NCBI GenBank assembly: GCA_002304445.1
Contig: NEVA01000003.1
Location: forward strand, 124,001 to 188,000
Reading direction: 5' to 3'
Length of the DNA stretch: 64,000 bases
From: Opitutia bacterium Tous-C4FEB
GTDB lineage: Bacteria > Verrucomicrobiota > Verrucomicrobiia > Opitutales > Opitutaceae
A program made the position numbers and the translations under genes. Of this stretch, positions 1-9,900 are shown in pieces. The notes below the pieces were generated by a model. The model ran no database searches. It had not been told where the DNA came from and saw only the letters and a list, made by a program, of their open reading frames with translations. How positions within the stretch are numbered: position 1 is the stretch's first letter; each line of letters begins with the position of its first letter.

Positions 1-152
1 GGATCCCCACCCACGACGGCGAAAGGGTGAATCACCACACCGTCACCCAGCACGCTGTGCCGCGTCACGATCGCGTAGGCCATGATCGTACAACCCGCTC
101 CAATCTGCGCGCCCTCCTCGACGATCGCGGTCGGGTGAATCGTGGAGGTCAT
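1..152 (-). CDS. lpxA: LpxA, acyl-ACP--UDP-N-acetylglucosamine O-acyltransferase (5' fragment)
   Basis: Only the first 50 codons are in the window; the gene runs off its left edge. The N-terminus carries IHPTAIVEEGAQIGAGC and HPFAVVGGD, which fit the left-handed beta-helix hexapeptide start of LpxA; the HPFAVVGG(D/E) stretch favours LpxA over LpxD. LpxA catalyses the first cytoplasmic step of lipid A synthesis. The ATG overlaps the stop codon of the upstream conserved gene by four bases (ATGA), so the two are probably translationally coupled. The fragment is too short to check catalytic residues. Confidence 0.75.
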   Translation of the reverse strand, partial: MTSTIHPTAIVEEGAQIGAGCTIMAYAIVTRHSVLGDGVVIHPFAVVGGD

Positions 153-796
153 TTCAAAATCTCCGCGCGTAGTTTGCGGGCCGTCGGCTCTCGTCCGACC
201 GGCAATTCTAACTGCGTATCCTTGATCAGGTCGTAGTTCTTCAAAATGCGCATAACTTGGAGCGTGTCGCTTTTGCTGTAGTTCTGGTTGCTTTCGATTT
301 TGTCGATCAAGTCGGTCAGCATCGCCCGGAACGAGATGATCGCATCTACCCCGCGCTCCTTCAGCAGAGCGACACTCTGCGAGCGAAACGGCTCCGCGGT
401 GGGCAGAGCGGGCAGCACCAGAATTTTGGTCACGCGTGCGCCCGCCTCATTTCCTGGCGCATCTGCCTCGAAAAAGCGCGGCAATTGCTTGAGCACATTC
501 TGCTCTAGAAACCCAAAAATTTCCGGAGAGCTCTTCAGGATATTGGGCGTGAAGACGTTCGTATGCCATGGCTTTACCGAAACCACCGCCCGTTGGATGA
601 AGGGCAGTTCGCTCGCAAAAAGAAAAAAATCCGGCTCTCGTCCGCCCCGCAGCCATGCCGGATTCGAGACCAGGAGATCAATTTCCTCTTCCCCAGTTTT
701 CTTTCGCGCGGTCACCGAATACTTGCGCGCCTGTCGCACAAAAAATCCGTTCTGCTCGAAATACTCGCGGACGATTCCTTCATCGATGGCGGACAT
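149..796 (-). CDS. Conserved protein of unknown function (215 aa)
   Basis: The 215-residue product has no signal peptide or membrane segment and I do not recognise the family. It opens with a mixed-charge region containing TARKKTGEEEIDLLVSNP, followed by a hydrophobic core with VVSVKPWHTNVFTPNIL and ILVLPALP. The spacing of EEEIDLLV and later VVSVKPW loosely recalls a restriction-endonuclease-like fold (E-x-D with a later K), but that is conjecture. It lies 55 bases downstream of aroB and overlaps lpxA by ATGA, so it is probably co-transcribed with both. The coupling to lpxA and ordinary codon use support a real gene. Confidence 0.7.
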   Translation of the reverse strand: MSAIDEGIVREYFEQNGFFVRQARKYSVTARKKTGEEEIDLLVSNPAWLRGGREPDFFLFASELPFIQRAVVSVKPWHTNVFTPNILKSSPEIFGFLEQNVLKQLPRFFEADAPGNEAGARVTKILVLPALPTAEPFRSQSVALLKERGVDAIISFRAMLTDLIDKIESNQNYSKSDTLQVMRILKNYDLIKDTQLELPVGREPTARKLRAEILK

Positions 797-851
797 GGGG
801 GCGTTTTTGACTACGGCCGTTGTTTCACGAATTCCCCTGAGCCGCGAGCTT

Positions 852-1940
852 TCACCCGGCCGCTCCCACCTCGCGAAAGCTTTGCGCCACCAACGCCGGG
901 TCTATTCCACTCTGCGTCGCCGCCTCTCCTAGCCGTTTCAACACCACAAAACGGAGGCCACCTGCCCGCACTTTCTTGTCCCGCGCCATCGCGTCGACCA
1001 AGTCGGCCAGCGGCAGCGGTTCGCTCAGCCGCGTTGGCAGACCATGCGCCGCAACCACCGTTTCAACGCGAGCTGCGTCACCCGCGCCGATCATTCCGAG
1101 TTTTGCCGAAAGTCGCGCCGCCGCACAGAGGCCGACCGCCACGGCCTCGCCGTGCAAATAGCCGCCATAACCCGTCACTTGTTCGATGGCATGACCGAAG
1201 GTGTGGCCCAAGTTCAACAGCGCCCGACCGCCTTCTTGCGCCAATTCACGCTCATCGGCTTCCACGATCCGTGCCTTCAATTCGCAGCAGCGCCGCACGA
1301 CCCCCGCCAAGTCCGGCGAATCCACCGTCAAGGGCGAGCGCTCAAGCCGGGCAAACAACTCCGCGTCGCCCAACAGCCCAGTCTTGATCACTTCCGCCAT
1401 TCCCGCCGCGAACTCCCGCACCGGCAACGTCGCCAACATCTCCGTCGCGACAAACACCACCTTGGGTTGGTGAAACGCCCCGACCAAATTTTTTCCCGCC
1501 GCCAGATTGAGCCCGGTTTTTCCGCCCACCGAACTATCCACCATCGATAACAAGGTCGTCGGCACCTGCACGAAATCGATCCCGCGCAGATACACCGCCG
1601 CCGCAAATCCAGCGAGGTCGCCGATCACCCCGCCGCCGACTGCGACCAACACCGCGCGACGGTCGATCTTGTTGGCCGCCAGAAAATCCAGCACCCGCCC
1701 CAACTCGCTCAACGACTTGGTTCCTTCGCCCGGTTCCAGCTCCAGCGTCGGCGCCCCACCAAACATGGTCCTCAGCGCCCCAGACTGACGGGCAGCCACG
1801 TTGCGGTCGGACACGATCACGATCTTTCGCCCGGCACCAGCCCACTTGGCCAATTGGACCTTCACCTCCGACTCCAAGTTCGCCCCAAACCAGATCGGGT
1901 AACTCCTTTCGCCAAGATTCACTGTGAACTTCTCAACCAT
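852..1940 (-). CDS. aroB: 3-dehydroquinate synthase
   Basis: This 362-aa protein is full length for AroB, which converts DAHP to 3-dehydroquinate in the shikimate pathway using NAD and a divalent metal. Visible family signatures are the NAD-binding GGGVIGDLAGF, then PTTLLSMVDSSVGGKTGLN, and the metal-site LNLGHTFGHAIE followed by HGEAVAVG. It is cytoplasmic. It is first in a minus-strand run with the 215-aa unknown and lpxA, and is divergent from the TonB receptor across about 115 bases. The ATG is preceded by an AT-rich stretch without a Shine-Dalgarno motif. Two other aromatic amino acid genes, aroC and tyrA, are elsewhere in the window. Confidence 0.96.
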   Translation of the reverse strand: MVEKFTVNLGERSYPIWFGANLESEVKVQLAKWAGAGRKIVIVSDRNVAARQSGALRTMFGGAPTLELEPGEGTKSLSELGRVLDFLAANKIDRRAVLVAVGGGVIGDLAGFAAAVYLRGIDFVQVPTTLLSMVDSSVGGKTGLNLAAGKNLVGAFHQPKVVFVATEMLATLPVREFAAGMAEVIKTGLLGDAELFARLERSPLTVDSPDLAGVVRRCCELKARIVEADERELAQEGGRALLNLGHTFGHAIEQVTGYGGYLHGEAVAVGLCAAARLSAKLGMIGAGDAARVETVVAAHGLPTRLSEPLPLADLVDAMARDKKVRAGGLRFVVLKRLGEAATQSGIDPALVAQSFREVGAAG

Positions 1941-1995
1941 TTAGGATGATTAGTTGAACCCTCTCATCTGAGGTCAAACGTCCAGTAACATCGAT

Positions 1996-2014
1996 ATTGA
2001 GAGGCTGTCTCAAT
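1996..2014. promoter_or_regulatory. Inverted repeat in the aroB / TonB-receptor divergent region
   Basis: A 7-bp dyad, ATTGAGA and TCTCAAT separated by five bases, lies 42 bases before the TonB-receptor ATG. The outer TGAnA...TnTCA bases agree with the arms of the Fur 7-1-7 box, but the centre does not (9 of 14 matches). A TTGACA hexamer follows at 2022-2027 without a convincing -10. This is a candidate operator for an iron-responsive or other repressor; the assignment is inference. Confidence 0.35.
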
Positions 2015-2056
2015 AAACCATTTGACATGATACTAAGTCTCAATTTCTAAAACTGA

Positions 2057-4306
2057 ATGTCGCTCGATTTGGGTCCTTTTTTCCACCTCCGCCGCATCTT
2101 CACAAACCGTAACCCGACGAGTATCGCACGCCGCCCGGTGTTCCTTCTCGCGCTCATCTTCGGCACAGTCGGATCCACTTACCCGAATTCGGCTCAAAGC
2201 ACTTCTCCTCTCCCCTCAAACCCCGCGCCCATCCAACTCGCTGTTCTACGCGTCGAAGCGGAAGCAGAACAGGATCACACCGTCCAAGGTCCGTTCCTGC
2301 CCGATCTCCAAGGCACAAAAATCAATGTCGGCAAAAAGACCACCATGCTCGACCTCGATGCTCTCCCTCGCATCAACGGTAACAACTACCGTCAAGCGCT
2401 CGCCCACGCCCCCGGCCTCATTCTCAGCGAGGAAACCTCGCCGCTCCTCAGCATCGGTTATCGCGGTCTTGACCCACACCGCACCCAATTCAGCCAAGTC
2501 CTCAAGGACGGCATTCCAATTCACGCCGACCAATTTGGCTATCCCGAGGCCTACTATGCGCCGCCTTTGGACACGGTTGACCGCGTTGAATTCATCCGTG
2601 GCGGCGCCGGCCTCATGTACGGCCCGCAGCCCGGCGGCGCGCTGAATTATGTCACCCATCGTCCCCGCACCGATGCGGCTCTGGGCGGCGGCACGCTTCA
2701 CACGTTCGGCGACGACGCCTACTACTCCACCTTCAGTTATCTCGACGGCACCACCGGTCCGCTCGGTTACTACGGCTACTACAATCATCGCGAATCCGAC
2801 GGTATCCGTTCCGCCAACAGCGACTACCACCTTGACGCCTTCACCGGCCGCCTCGTCTTCGGCGCCGCCACCCGCTCGCGTCTTCTGCTCACCGTTGAAT
2901 CTTACACCGAGATCCACGGCGAACCCGGCGGCCTTACGTTTGCGACCGGGCCCGGCTCGGTGAATTACCTCGCTGACCGTCGCGCTCCTTCACGCCTTTA
3001 CGACCGCTTCACCCTCGACCGACGGGCCGCCTCGCTCGTTTGGGAACGCGACTTCTCGCGCGGCACGTTTGTGGGTCGGTTTTGGGCAATCGACTACACA
3101 CGCCTCAGCCAGCGGCAGGGCGGCGGCGGCTTCGGCACCATCCCCACCGGCGCAGCCGCTCAGACCAACACCATCGAACGCCAGCAATTTCACCAACTTG
3201 GCGCCGAAGCCCGCGTCCGCCTCGATTGGGGCCGCGACGAGCGCCACGTCTTTACCGCCGGCGGCCAATTCTACGACAGCAACTCCCCGCGCACCGACTC
3301 CCGCGGCGCCACTCCTGCCGCCGACCAAGGCGAGATCCGCACCAAGTCCCAGCGCGACATCCTTTATACGCCGATTTTTGCCGAAAACCTCTTCCGCTTC
3401 GACGCCCTCAGCCTGACTCCCGGCCTACGCGTCGAGTTCAGCGATCAAAACGTCCGCGAGCTCATCAACCTCACCCGCGCCGCCACCCCGCTTCAAAACC
3501 GCCGAGCCCGTGCCGCCGAGCCGCTTCTCGGCCTCGCCGCCGCCTACGATTTCGCGCGCTCGAGTTCCCAGCTCTACCTCAACGTGTCCGAAAGTTACCG
3601 GCCGCTCATCTTCACCCAAGCCGTCCCCAACGGAGCCACCACGCTCGTCAACAACGACCTCGCCGCCAGCCGCGCTCTCCAATCGGAAATCGGCTGGCGC
3701 GGTCAACCCGCCCTCGGTCTCGTCATCGACGCGAGCCTCTTCCACCTCGATTTCAAAAACCAAATCGGCAACCTTGCCTTACCCGGCGGGCTCTCGACTC
3801 TGATCAACGTCGGACGCTCCGTCCACCGTGGGGCCGAGTTCGGCGTCTCCTACGACGTGCTCGCCCGCAGCCCCGGTCCGACCGCTTCCGGTCGCCGCGC
3901 TGCTCTTCCTACCGAAGCCCCCGGGCTCAGCCTCTATGTTAACGGACTCCTGCTCGACGCCCGATTCCGCGCCGGTGCCAATCGCGACCGCACTCCCCAA
4001 TACGCCCCCGACCACGTCCTCCGCACCGGCATTGTTTATACCCGGGGAGCCGCGCTCAAAATCGCGCTCACCACCACCCTCACCGCCGCCAGTTTTGCCG
4101 ACGACAACAACACCCCGACCCGCGCGATCCCCGCTCACGCCGTCACCGACCTCACCGCCGAGTGGCGCATTCCGGGTTCGCCCGTCCGCCTTATCGGCGG
4201 GGTAAACAACCTCCTCGACGAGGACTACTACAGCCGCATCCGCAACGACGGCATCGACCCCGCCCCCCGCCGCAACGTCTACCTCGGTGCCGCCCTTGAA
4301 TTTTAA
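2057..4306 (+). CDS. TonB-dependent outer-membrane receptor, siderophore/FecA-like
   Basis: The 749-aa product has a signal peptide (hydrophobic core at about residues 28-40, AQS at the likely cleavage site). A plug domain follows at about residues 75-200 (TMLDLDALPRINGNNYRQAL, then VEFIRGGAGLMYGPQPGGALN). The rest is a beta-barrel ending in the C-terminal aromatic LGAALEF. The late NNLLDEDYYSR motif is typical of ferric-siderophore receptors. There is no N-terminal signalling extension. The neighbouring PepSY membrane protein and DUF4174 protein suggest iron-chelate uptake and reduction. The exact substrate cannot be read from sequence. The ATG is 42 bases after a dyad that may be an operator. 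Confidence 0.9.
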   Translation: MSLDLGPFFHLRRIFTNRNPTSIARRPVFLLALIFGTVGSTYPNSAQSTSPLPSNPAPIQLAVLRVEAEAEQDHTVQGPFLPDLQGTKINVGKKTTMLDLDALPRINGNNYRQALAHAPGLILSEETSPLLSIGYRGLDPHRTQFSQVLKDGIPIHADQFGYPEAYYAPPLDTVDRVEFIRGGAGLMYGPQPGGALNYVTHRPRTDAALGGGTLHTFGDDAYYSTFSYLDGTTGPLGYYGYYNHRESDGIRSANSDYHLDAFTGRLVFGAATRSRLLLTVESYTEIHGEPGGLTFATGPGSVNYLADRRAPSRLYDRFTLDRRAASLVWERDFSRGTFVGRFWAIDYTRLSQRQGGGGFGTIPTGAAAQTNTIERQQFHQLGAEARVRLDWGRDERHVFTAGGQFYDSNSPRTDSRGATPAADQGEIRTKSQRDILYTPIFAENLFRFDALSLTPGLRVEFSDQNVRELINLTRAATPLQNRRARAAEPLLGLAAAYDFARSSSQLYLNVSESYRPLIFTQAVPNGATTLVNNDLAASRALQSEIGWRGQPALGLVIDASLFHLDFKNQIGNLALPGGLSTLINVGRSVHRGAEFGVSYDVLARSPGPTASGRRAALPTEAPGLSLYVNGLLLDARFRAGANRDRTPQYAPDHVLRTGIVYTRGAALKIALTTTLTAASFADDNNTPTRAIPAHAVTDLTAEWRIPGSPVRLIGGVNNLLDEDYYSRIRNDGIDPAPRRNVYLGAALEF

Positions 4307-4356
4307 CTGCTCGCTCGCCCGCGCCACGTCTGACGTTTTCGCTTTCGACGCCTTCC

Positions 4357-5499
4357 ATGACTTTTCGCAAATCCATTTTTTGGCTCCACCTCGCCGCCGG
4401 ACTCATCGCCGGCACCGTGATTGCGATCCTGTGCCTCACCGGCACCGCCCTCGCCTTTGAGAAAGAGATCATTGCCTACGCCGAGCGCGACGCCCGCCGC
4501 ATTGCGTCGCCTGCGACCGACGCCGCCCGACTTCCCCTCGCCGATCTCTTGAATCGCGTCCGCACCGCTCACCCCAACGCCCGCCCCGATGGCATTGTCC
4601 TTCAAAACCACCCGCTCGCGGCCGTCGCTTTTACCGCCGGTCGCACCACGACCTTTTACACCGATCCCTACACCGGCGAAATCCGCCAACCTGCCTCCAC
4701 CGGTGCCCGCGACACCTTGAAACTGATCGAAGATTGGCACCGCGTCCTCGCCCTCGGCGGCGACCAGCGCCCCATCGGCAAAGCCATCACCGGCGCCTGC
4801 AACTTTGCTTTCTTCGTTCTCGCGGTCTCCGGACTTTATCTTTGGTGGCCGCGGAAATGGCGCACCAAAGGGCTCCGCCGCTCGATCTGGTTCATCCGCC
4901 GGCCCGCCGACGCCAAAGCCCGCGACTGGAATTGGCACAACGTCATCGGTCTCTGGACCGCGCCCATTTTGATCGTGCTCACGCTCACCGCGCTGCCGAT
5001 CTCATACAAGTGGGCCGGGCAGATGCTCTTCACAATCACCGGCACGCCACCGCCTCCACCCACCACCGCCAGCGCCACGCCCGCCGCCAAACTCGTTCCG
5101 CCCACCCCAGACGCCAAACTTCTTTCCTCTGAAGATTTGATCGCTGTCGCCCAGAAACAGTTTCCGACTTGGGAGACCCTCACCTACCGCGCCGGCACCA
5201 CGCAGCCCGCCACCATCGCCGTCCGCACCGCGGATTCATGGCCGCGCACCGCGACCACGACGCTTTCCCTCAATCCCTTCACCGGCGAAATCCTAAAACG
5301 CGCCGGCTACGCCGAGCTCAACGCCGCCCAACAACTCCGCTCGTGGACGCGCTACCTCCACACGGGCGAGGCCGTCGGTTGGCCCGGTCAATTGCTCGCT
5401 GCGATTGCCTCCCTCGGAGGCTGCGTCCTTGTCTACACCGGCTTCGCCCTCGTCTGGCACCGTTGGCGCCGTTGGCGATCGTCCTCGGTGACGCCGTAG
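4357..5499 (+). CDS. PepSY-associated TM protein (PiuB-like, iron-uptake associated)
   Basis: The 380-aa inner-membrane protein begins with a TM helix in the typical PepSY_TM context (FWLHLAAGLIAGTVIAILCLTGTALAF). Further helices are near residues 145-165 (FAFFVLAVSGLYLWWP), 193-215 (NVIGLWTAPILIVLTLTALPIS) and 345-370. The periplasmic part contains PepSY-like segments ending TGEI (DPYTGEIR, NPFTGEILKR). Family members commonly neighbour TonB receptors and are proposed to reduce or process ferric siderophores. It starts 50 bases after the receptor stop and is probably in the same operon. A Pro/Thr-rich loop (about residues 228-250) precedes the last PepSY repeat. Confidence 0.85.
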   Translation: MTFRKSIFWLHLAAGLIAGTVIAILCLTGTALAFEKEIIAYAERDARRIASPATDAARLPLADLLNRVRTAHPNARPDGIVLQNHPLAAVAFTAGRTTTFYTDPYTGEIRQPASTGARDTLKLIEDWHRVLALGGDQRPIGKAITGACNFAFFVLAVSGLYLWWPRKWRTKGLRRSIWFIRRPADAKARDWNWHNVIGLWTAPILIVLTLTALPISYKWAGQMLFTITGTPPPPPTTASATPAAKLVPPTPDAKLLSSEDLIAVAQKQFPTWETLTYRAGTTQPATIAVRTADSWPRTATTTLSLNPFTGEILKRAGYAELNAAQQLRSWTRYLHTGEAVGWPGQLLAAIASLGGCVLVYTGFALVWHRWRRWRSSSVTP

Positions 5500-5738
5500 C
5501 CCAAAACGCCGGCTGCGTCCGGTTTTGAAAAACTTCGCCAACCCCGCGGATTCCTCCGCCCCGGGTCTTCGATGAACTCCGCTTTCACGCCTAGCTCGCT
5601 CTCGATTCTCGCCGTCGCCATCTTCGTTGCATCAGGCACTGCGGTACGCGCGCCGTTCACCCGGAGCGGGTAAGGCACCAAGTCGCAACATCCACCAAGG
5701 GTCGCTTGCAGCCTACCTGAACATCGCCAACTTCCCCG
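5500..5738 (+). other. Intergenic region with a possible 33-aa reading frame
   Basis: No confident gene is visible here. An ATG at 5572 opens a 33-codon frame ending at 5673 whose product has one hydrophobic stretch (LSILAVAIFVASGTAV) resembling a signal peptide or single TM helix. It could be a tiny membrane peptide or the remnant of a truncated secreted protein. There is no ribosome site or other support, so I do not call it a gene. Confidence 0.25.
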
Positions 5739-6074
5739 ATGCGCCCCTTCCTGCTCCTCCTTTTCCTCGTTTTGTCCATCGTGCCCCCGTTGCCCGCCGC
5801 CCCAGACCAGCGCATCCTCCTCATTGCCGCGCCATCGCTCAACGACGACGCCTACCGCACCCAAGCCGCGCTCCTGCTCCCCGCGCTTGCCGGGCTCAAC
5901 GAGCGCGACTTCGTCGTCCAAATCCAATTCGGCACCAAGTCCTTTTCCGTCGTGCTCATCGGCAAAGACGGCGGTGAAAAACTCCGTCGCGCCACCCCGC
6001 TTTCGCCCGAAGAACTCTTCGCCATCGTCGACGCCATGCCCATGCGCCGCGCCGAAATGCGCGGGCAGAAGTAA
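5739..6074 (+). CDS. DUF4174 domain protein, secreted
   Basis: A 111-aa protein with a clear signal peptide (RPFLLLLFLVLSIVPPLPAAP), followed by a compact domain starting RILLIAAPSLNDDAYRTQ and containing VVLIGKDGGEKLRR. This matches the thioredoxin-fold-like DUF4174 family, in which the IGKDGG and preceding beta-alpha pattern are conserved. Function is unknown; such genes often stand next to iron uptake or redox genes, and here it follows a TonB receptor and PepSY protein on the same strand. It is convergent with the AraC regulator gene, with only six bases between the stop codons. Confidence 0.75.
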   Translation: MRPFLLLLFLVLSIVPPLPAAPDQRILLIAAPSLNDDAYRTQAALLLPALAGLNERDFVVQIQFGTKSFSVVLIGKDGGEKLRRATPLSPEELFAIVDAMPMRRAEMRGQK

Positions 6075-6080
6075 ACCGCG

Positions 6081-6923
6081 CTACGCGCCCGCCCCGCGCC
6101 TAAACGTCGCCGGCCCGCAACCTGCCACCCGCGCAAATACGCGCGAGAAATGATACCGGTTGGCGTAGCCCAGCTTCGCGGCGACCTGCTCGACCGATAA
6201 ATCCGTGTAGCGCAGCAGCCGGCTCGCTTCGGTCACGCGCCGCTGCGTCATCACCTCGCTCGGCGTCGTGCCCGTCTCCGCCTTGAACCAGCGGATAAAC
6301 GCCCCCGCGCTCATCCCGCACGCCTGCGCGAGTTCACCCACCGCCGGCGGCGACGCCAGTCGTCCGCCGATCATCGCCAGCGCCCGCTCCAGCCGCGGCG
6401 AGGCCGGCGCTTGCCCGCCCAACTCCGCGCAACCCCACAGCGCATGCAACCACGCCAGCACCGTGTGGTTGAGTTGTGCGTCACCTCGCTTCGACCGCGC
6501 CCGCGCCTGCACTTCGCGCGCGAGCAGCTTCCCGTGCGGAGGCAACGTCACCACCACGGGCGCCGTGACTTTAGGCGAGGTAATCGGCAGAGAAAAATGC
6601 ACCCAAATGTGACCGACTTCGCCGCCCGGCAAGCAGTCAAAAACCGTTTCCGCCGGTACCAGCACCGCCCGATCCGGACGCAGTTCCACCCGCCGCCCCG
6701 CGTGCCTCACCGCCGCCCCCGCTTTCGTATTGAAATACGCCCGCCAGAACGGACTGCATACGTGGCGGAAATCCCACTCGCGCCCCACCACTTTGAACCC
6801 CACTTCGTGGACTTGGAAAAACGCGGGCACGCCCTCGCCTTCCGGCCGTACGCCGCTCGCCGTAAACGGCTCCCGCCATCCCCCTAGGTCAATTTTAGAC
6901 ACATCTTCGCCCATCGAGGACAT
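6081..6923 (-). CDS. AraC-family transcriptional regulator
   Basis: The 280-aa product has a divergent N-terminal cupin-like sensor region (about residues 35-130, with HIWVHFSLP) and a C-terminal AraC double helix-turn-helix. In the latter, PPAVGELAQACGMSAGAFIRWF forms the first helix pair and VEQVAAKLGYANRYHFSRVF the second. The protein probably binds a small ligand, perhaps a sugar, and activates nearby genes. It is divergent from the PSD1/DUF1501 pair with about 60 bases between start codons, so that pair is the most likely target. An alternative ATG is three codons downstream. The ligand cannot be predicted. Confidence 0.88.
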   Translation of the reverse strand: MSSMGEDVSKIDLGGWREPFTASGVRPEGEGVPAFFQVHEVGFKVVGREWDFRHVCSPFWRAYFNTKAGAAVRHAGRRVELRPDRAVLVPAETVFDCLPGGEVGHIWVHFSLPITSPKVTAPVVVTLPPHGKLLAREVQARARSKRGDAQLNHTVLAWLHALWGCAELGGQAPASPRLERALAMIGGRLASPPAVGELAQACGMSAGAFIRWFKAETGTTPSEVMTQRRVTEASRLLRYTDLSVEQVAAKLGYANRYHFSRVFARVAGCGPATFRRGAGA

Positions 6924-6983
6924 TGATGGCCGCGTCGTTCCGAGTTACAATTTGATATTCACGTGCGCATCCTCCTCGCATCC

Positions 6984-9900
6984 ATGCCCCGCCTCCGCTT
7001 TTCCATTTTCCTGCTCGCCTCGCTTCTTGCCCACGCCCGCCTTGCCGGCGCCGACGCTCCCATCGATTTTGGCCGCGAGGTGCGCCCTATCCTCTCCGAC
7101 AAGTGCTACAACTGCCACGGCCCCGACGAGGGTTCGCGCAAAGCCAAACTTCGCCTCGATACCCGCGCGGGCGCCCTCCACGTCGAAAACGCCACCGCAT
7201 CAATCATCCCCGGTCGGAGCGCGGAGAGTGAACTCGTTTTCCGCATCACCAGTGATGATCCCGAGGAGATCATGCCGCCGCCCGACGCGAAGATCGGCCG
7301 ACTCACCCCCACCGAAGTAGCCATTCTCAAACGCTGGATCGACGAAGGCGCACCCTATCAAAACCACTGGTCCTTCGAACCGCTCAAACCCGTCGCTCCG
7401 CCCGCGACTCCGGTCTCTCCCATTTCAACCCCAGCCACTCATCTCCCAAAAAATCCCATCGATCGCTTCGTCACCGCCGGACTCGCCCGCCGGCAACTCG
7501 GCCTTCAACCCGCCGCCGATCCCACCACCCTGATCCGCCGCCTCACTTTTGACCTTACCGGCCTGCCGCCAACGGTCGCCGAAATCGAGGCCTTCACCTC
7601 AGCTTTTGTTGAGAATAGGGAATCCAAAATCGAAAATCTGATCGACCGCCTGCTCGCCTCGCCCCGCTACGGCGAGCGCATGACCGCCGATTGGCTCGAC
7701 CTCGCGCGCTACGCCGACAGCTACGGTTTCCAAGTCGACCGCGAACGCGACATGTGGCCGTGGCGCGATTGGGTCATCAAAGCGTTCAACGAAAATCTCC
7801 CGTGGGACAAATTCGTCACCTACCAACTCGCGGGCGATCTGCTGCCCAATCCCACCGACGAGCAAATCCTCGCCACCGCGTTCAACCGTCTTCACCCGCA
7901 GGAGGCCGAGGGCGGATCCATCGAGGAGGAATACCGCATCAACCACGTCAACGACCGCGTCACCACTTTCGGCACCGCCTTCCTCGGCCTCACCCTCGAA
8001 TGCGCCAGGTGCCACGACCATAAATTCGATCCAATCCCCCAAAAAGATTTCTACGCCCTCGCCGCTTTCTTCCAAAACATCGACGAGGCCGGTCTCTATT
8101 CTTACTTCACCCAGTCGGTCCCCACCCCCGCTCTCCGTCTCACGGATTCAGCCCAGCGCGAAAAATTCGCCCGCGCCGCCTCTGCGGTCGAATCCGCCAC
8201 GTCCGCTCTCACGGCCCTTCGCGAAACTCGCCGCGACGCCTTCGCGGCTTGGCTCGCGGCTCTTCCGGCGTCCGCGCCCACGGTCCCCGACGAAGTCGCC
8301 CGCTTCGACTTCGAAGCCCGCGACACTTCTCCGCTCCCGCCCAAACCCGCCTCCGCTACCGCTCCAGCCGAGCCCGTCGCGGCCGTTCCCTCCGATGGAA
8401 AACCGGCCGGCCTCGCCCACTTCGCCAACACGCTCACTCCCGCCGATACCGCCACTACGCCCACCGAAAACGAATCCGTCCCCGGCCGCCCCGGTGCCGG
8501 CCAAGCCCTTCGTCTCACCGGCGACCACGCCGTAAAAACCAAAATCGGCAACTTCCACCGTCACGATCCTTTCACGATTTCCCTCTGGCTCCAAACTCCG
8601 GACATCAAGGAGCGCGCGGTCATCTTCCATCGCTCGCGCGCCTGGACCGATGCCGGCAGCCGCGGCTACGAACTCCTCATCGAGGAGGGCCGCGCCAAAT
8701 GGTCTCTCATCCACTTCTGGCCCGGCGACGCGATTTCCATCCGCACCCTCGACCCGATTCCCGTCGGTGCTTGGGTCAACGTCACCGTGACCAACGACGG
8801 TTCCAGCCGCGCGGCCGGCCTCCGCCTCTTCATCAACGGCCAACCCGCCCGCACCGAAATCATCCGCGACCACCTCACCAAGGACATCACCGGCGGTGGC
8901 GGCGATACCATCGCCCTCGGCGAACGTTTCCGCGATCGCGGCTTCAAAGGCGGTCTCATCGACGACTTCCGTGTCTTCGCGCGCGAACTCACCGCCGCCG
9001 AAGTTGCCCTGCTTGTTGTTACAAACTCCCAACTCGCAACGCTCAACCCTCAGCATCCGCTCCCCGATTTCGACACCTACCTCTCCGCCCAAGACGCACC
9101 TTACCGCACCGCCGTCGCGACGCTCACCGCCGCCCGCGCCGCCCTGACCACCCTCGCCGACGCCGCCAAAGAGATCATGGTTATGCGCGAGCTCCCAACT
9201 CCCAAGACCGCCTACATCCTCAAGCGCGGCGAGTATGACCATCGCGGCGCCGCCGTCTCCGCCGACACCCCGTCCGCGCTTCCCGCTTTCCCCGCTGACC
9301 AACCCCGCAACCGCCTCGGTCTCGCCCGTTGGCTGACCGCCCCCGACCACCCGCTGCTCGCCCGCGTGACGGTGAATCGCTTTTGGCAATCCCTCTTCGG
9401 TCAAGGCCTCGTCAAGACCTCCGACGACTTCGGTACCCAAGGCGATCGCCCCCAATTCCCCGAACTCCTCGACTGGCTCGCCGGAGAATTTGTCCGCTCG
9501 GACTGGGATGTGAAGGCTCTCCTCAAAACCATCGTCCTTTCCGAGACCTACCAACAACGCAGTTTCTCCACCCCGGAACAGATGGCCGACGATCCGGAAA
9601 ATACCTGGCTCGCCCGCGGTCCCCGCCACCGCCTCCCCGCCGAGATGATTCGCGACCAAGCCCTCGCTACCAGCGGCCTGCTGGTGGAAAAAATCGGCGG
9701 CCCACCCGTCTACACCTACGATATCCCCGAGTCCTTCAAGCCCGCCCCCGCCGGCAAAGGCGAAGCCCTCTATCGCCGCAGCCTCTACACCTTTTGGCGT
9801 CGCACCGGCCCCGCTCCGGTGCTCGAAGCGTTCGACGTCCCCAAGCGCGTCGTCTGCGTCACGCGTCGCGATACCACCAACACACCCCTGCAAGCCCTCG

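Noticed and set aside
1941-2056. Riboswitch upstream of the TonB receptor
   Set aside because: The region is about 115 bases, too short for a cobalamin riboswitch, and no conserved boxes are seen.
4307-4356. Possible terminator between the TonB receptor and the PepSY gene
   Set aside because: No stem with T-tract is visible and the short spacing favours co-transcription.
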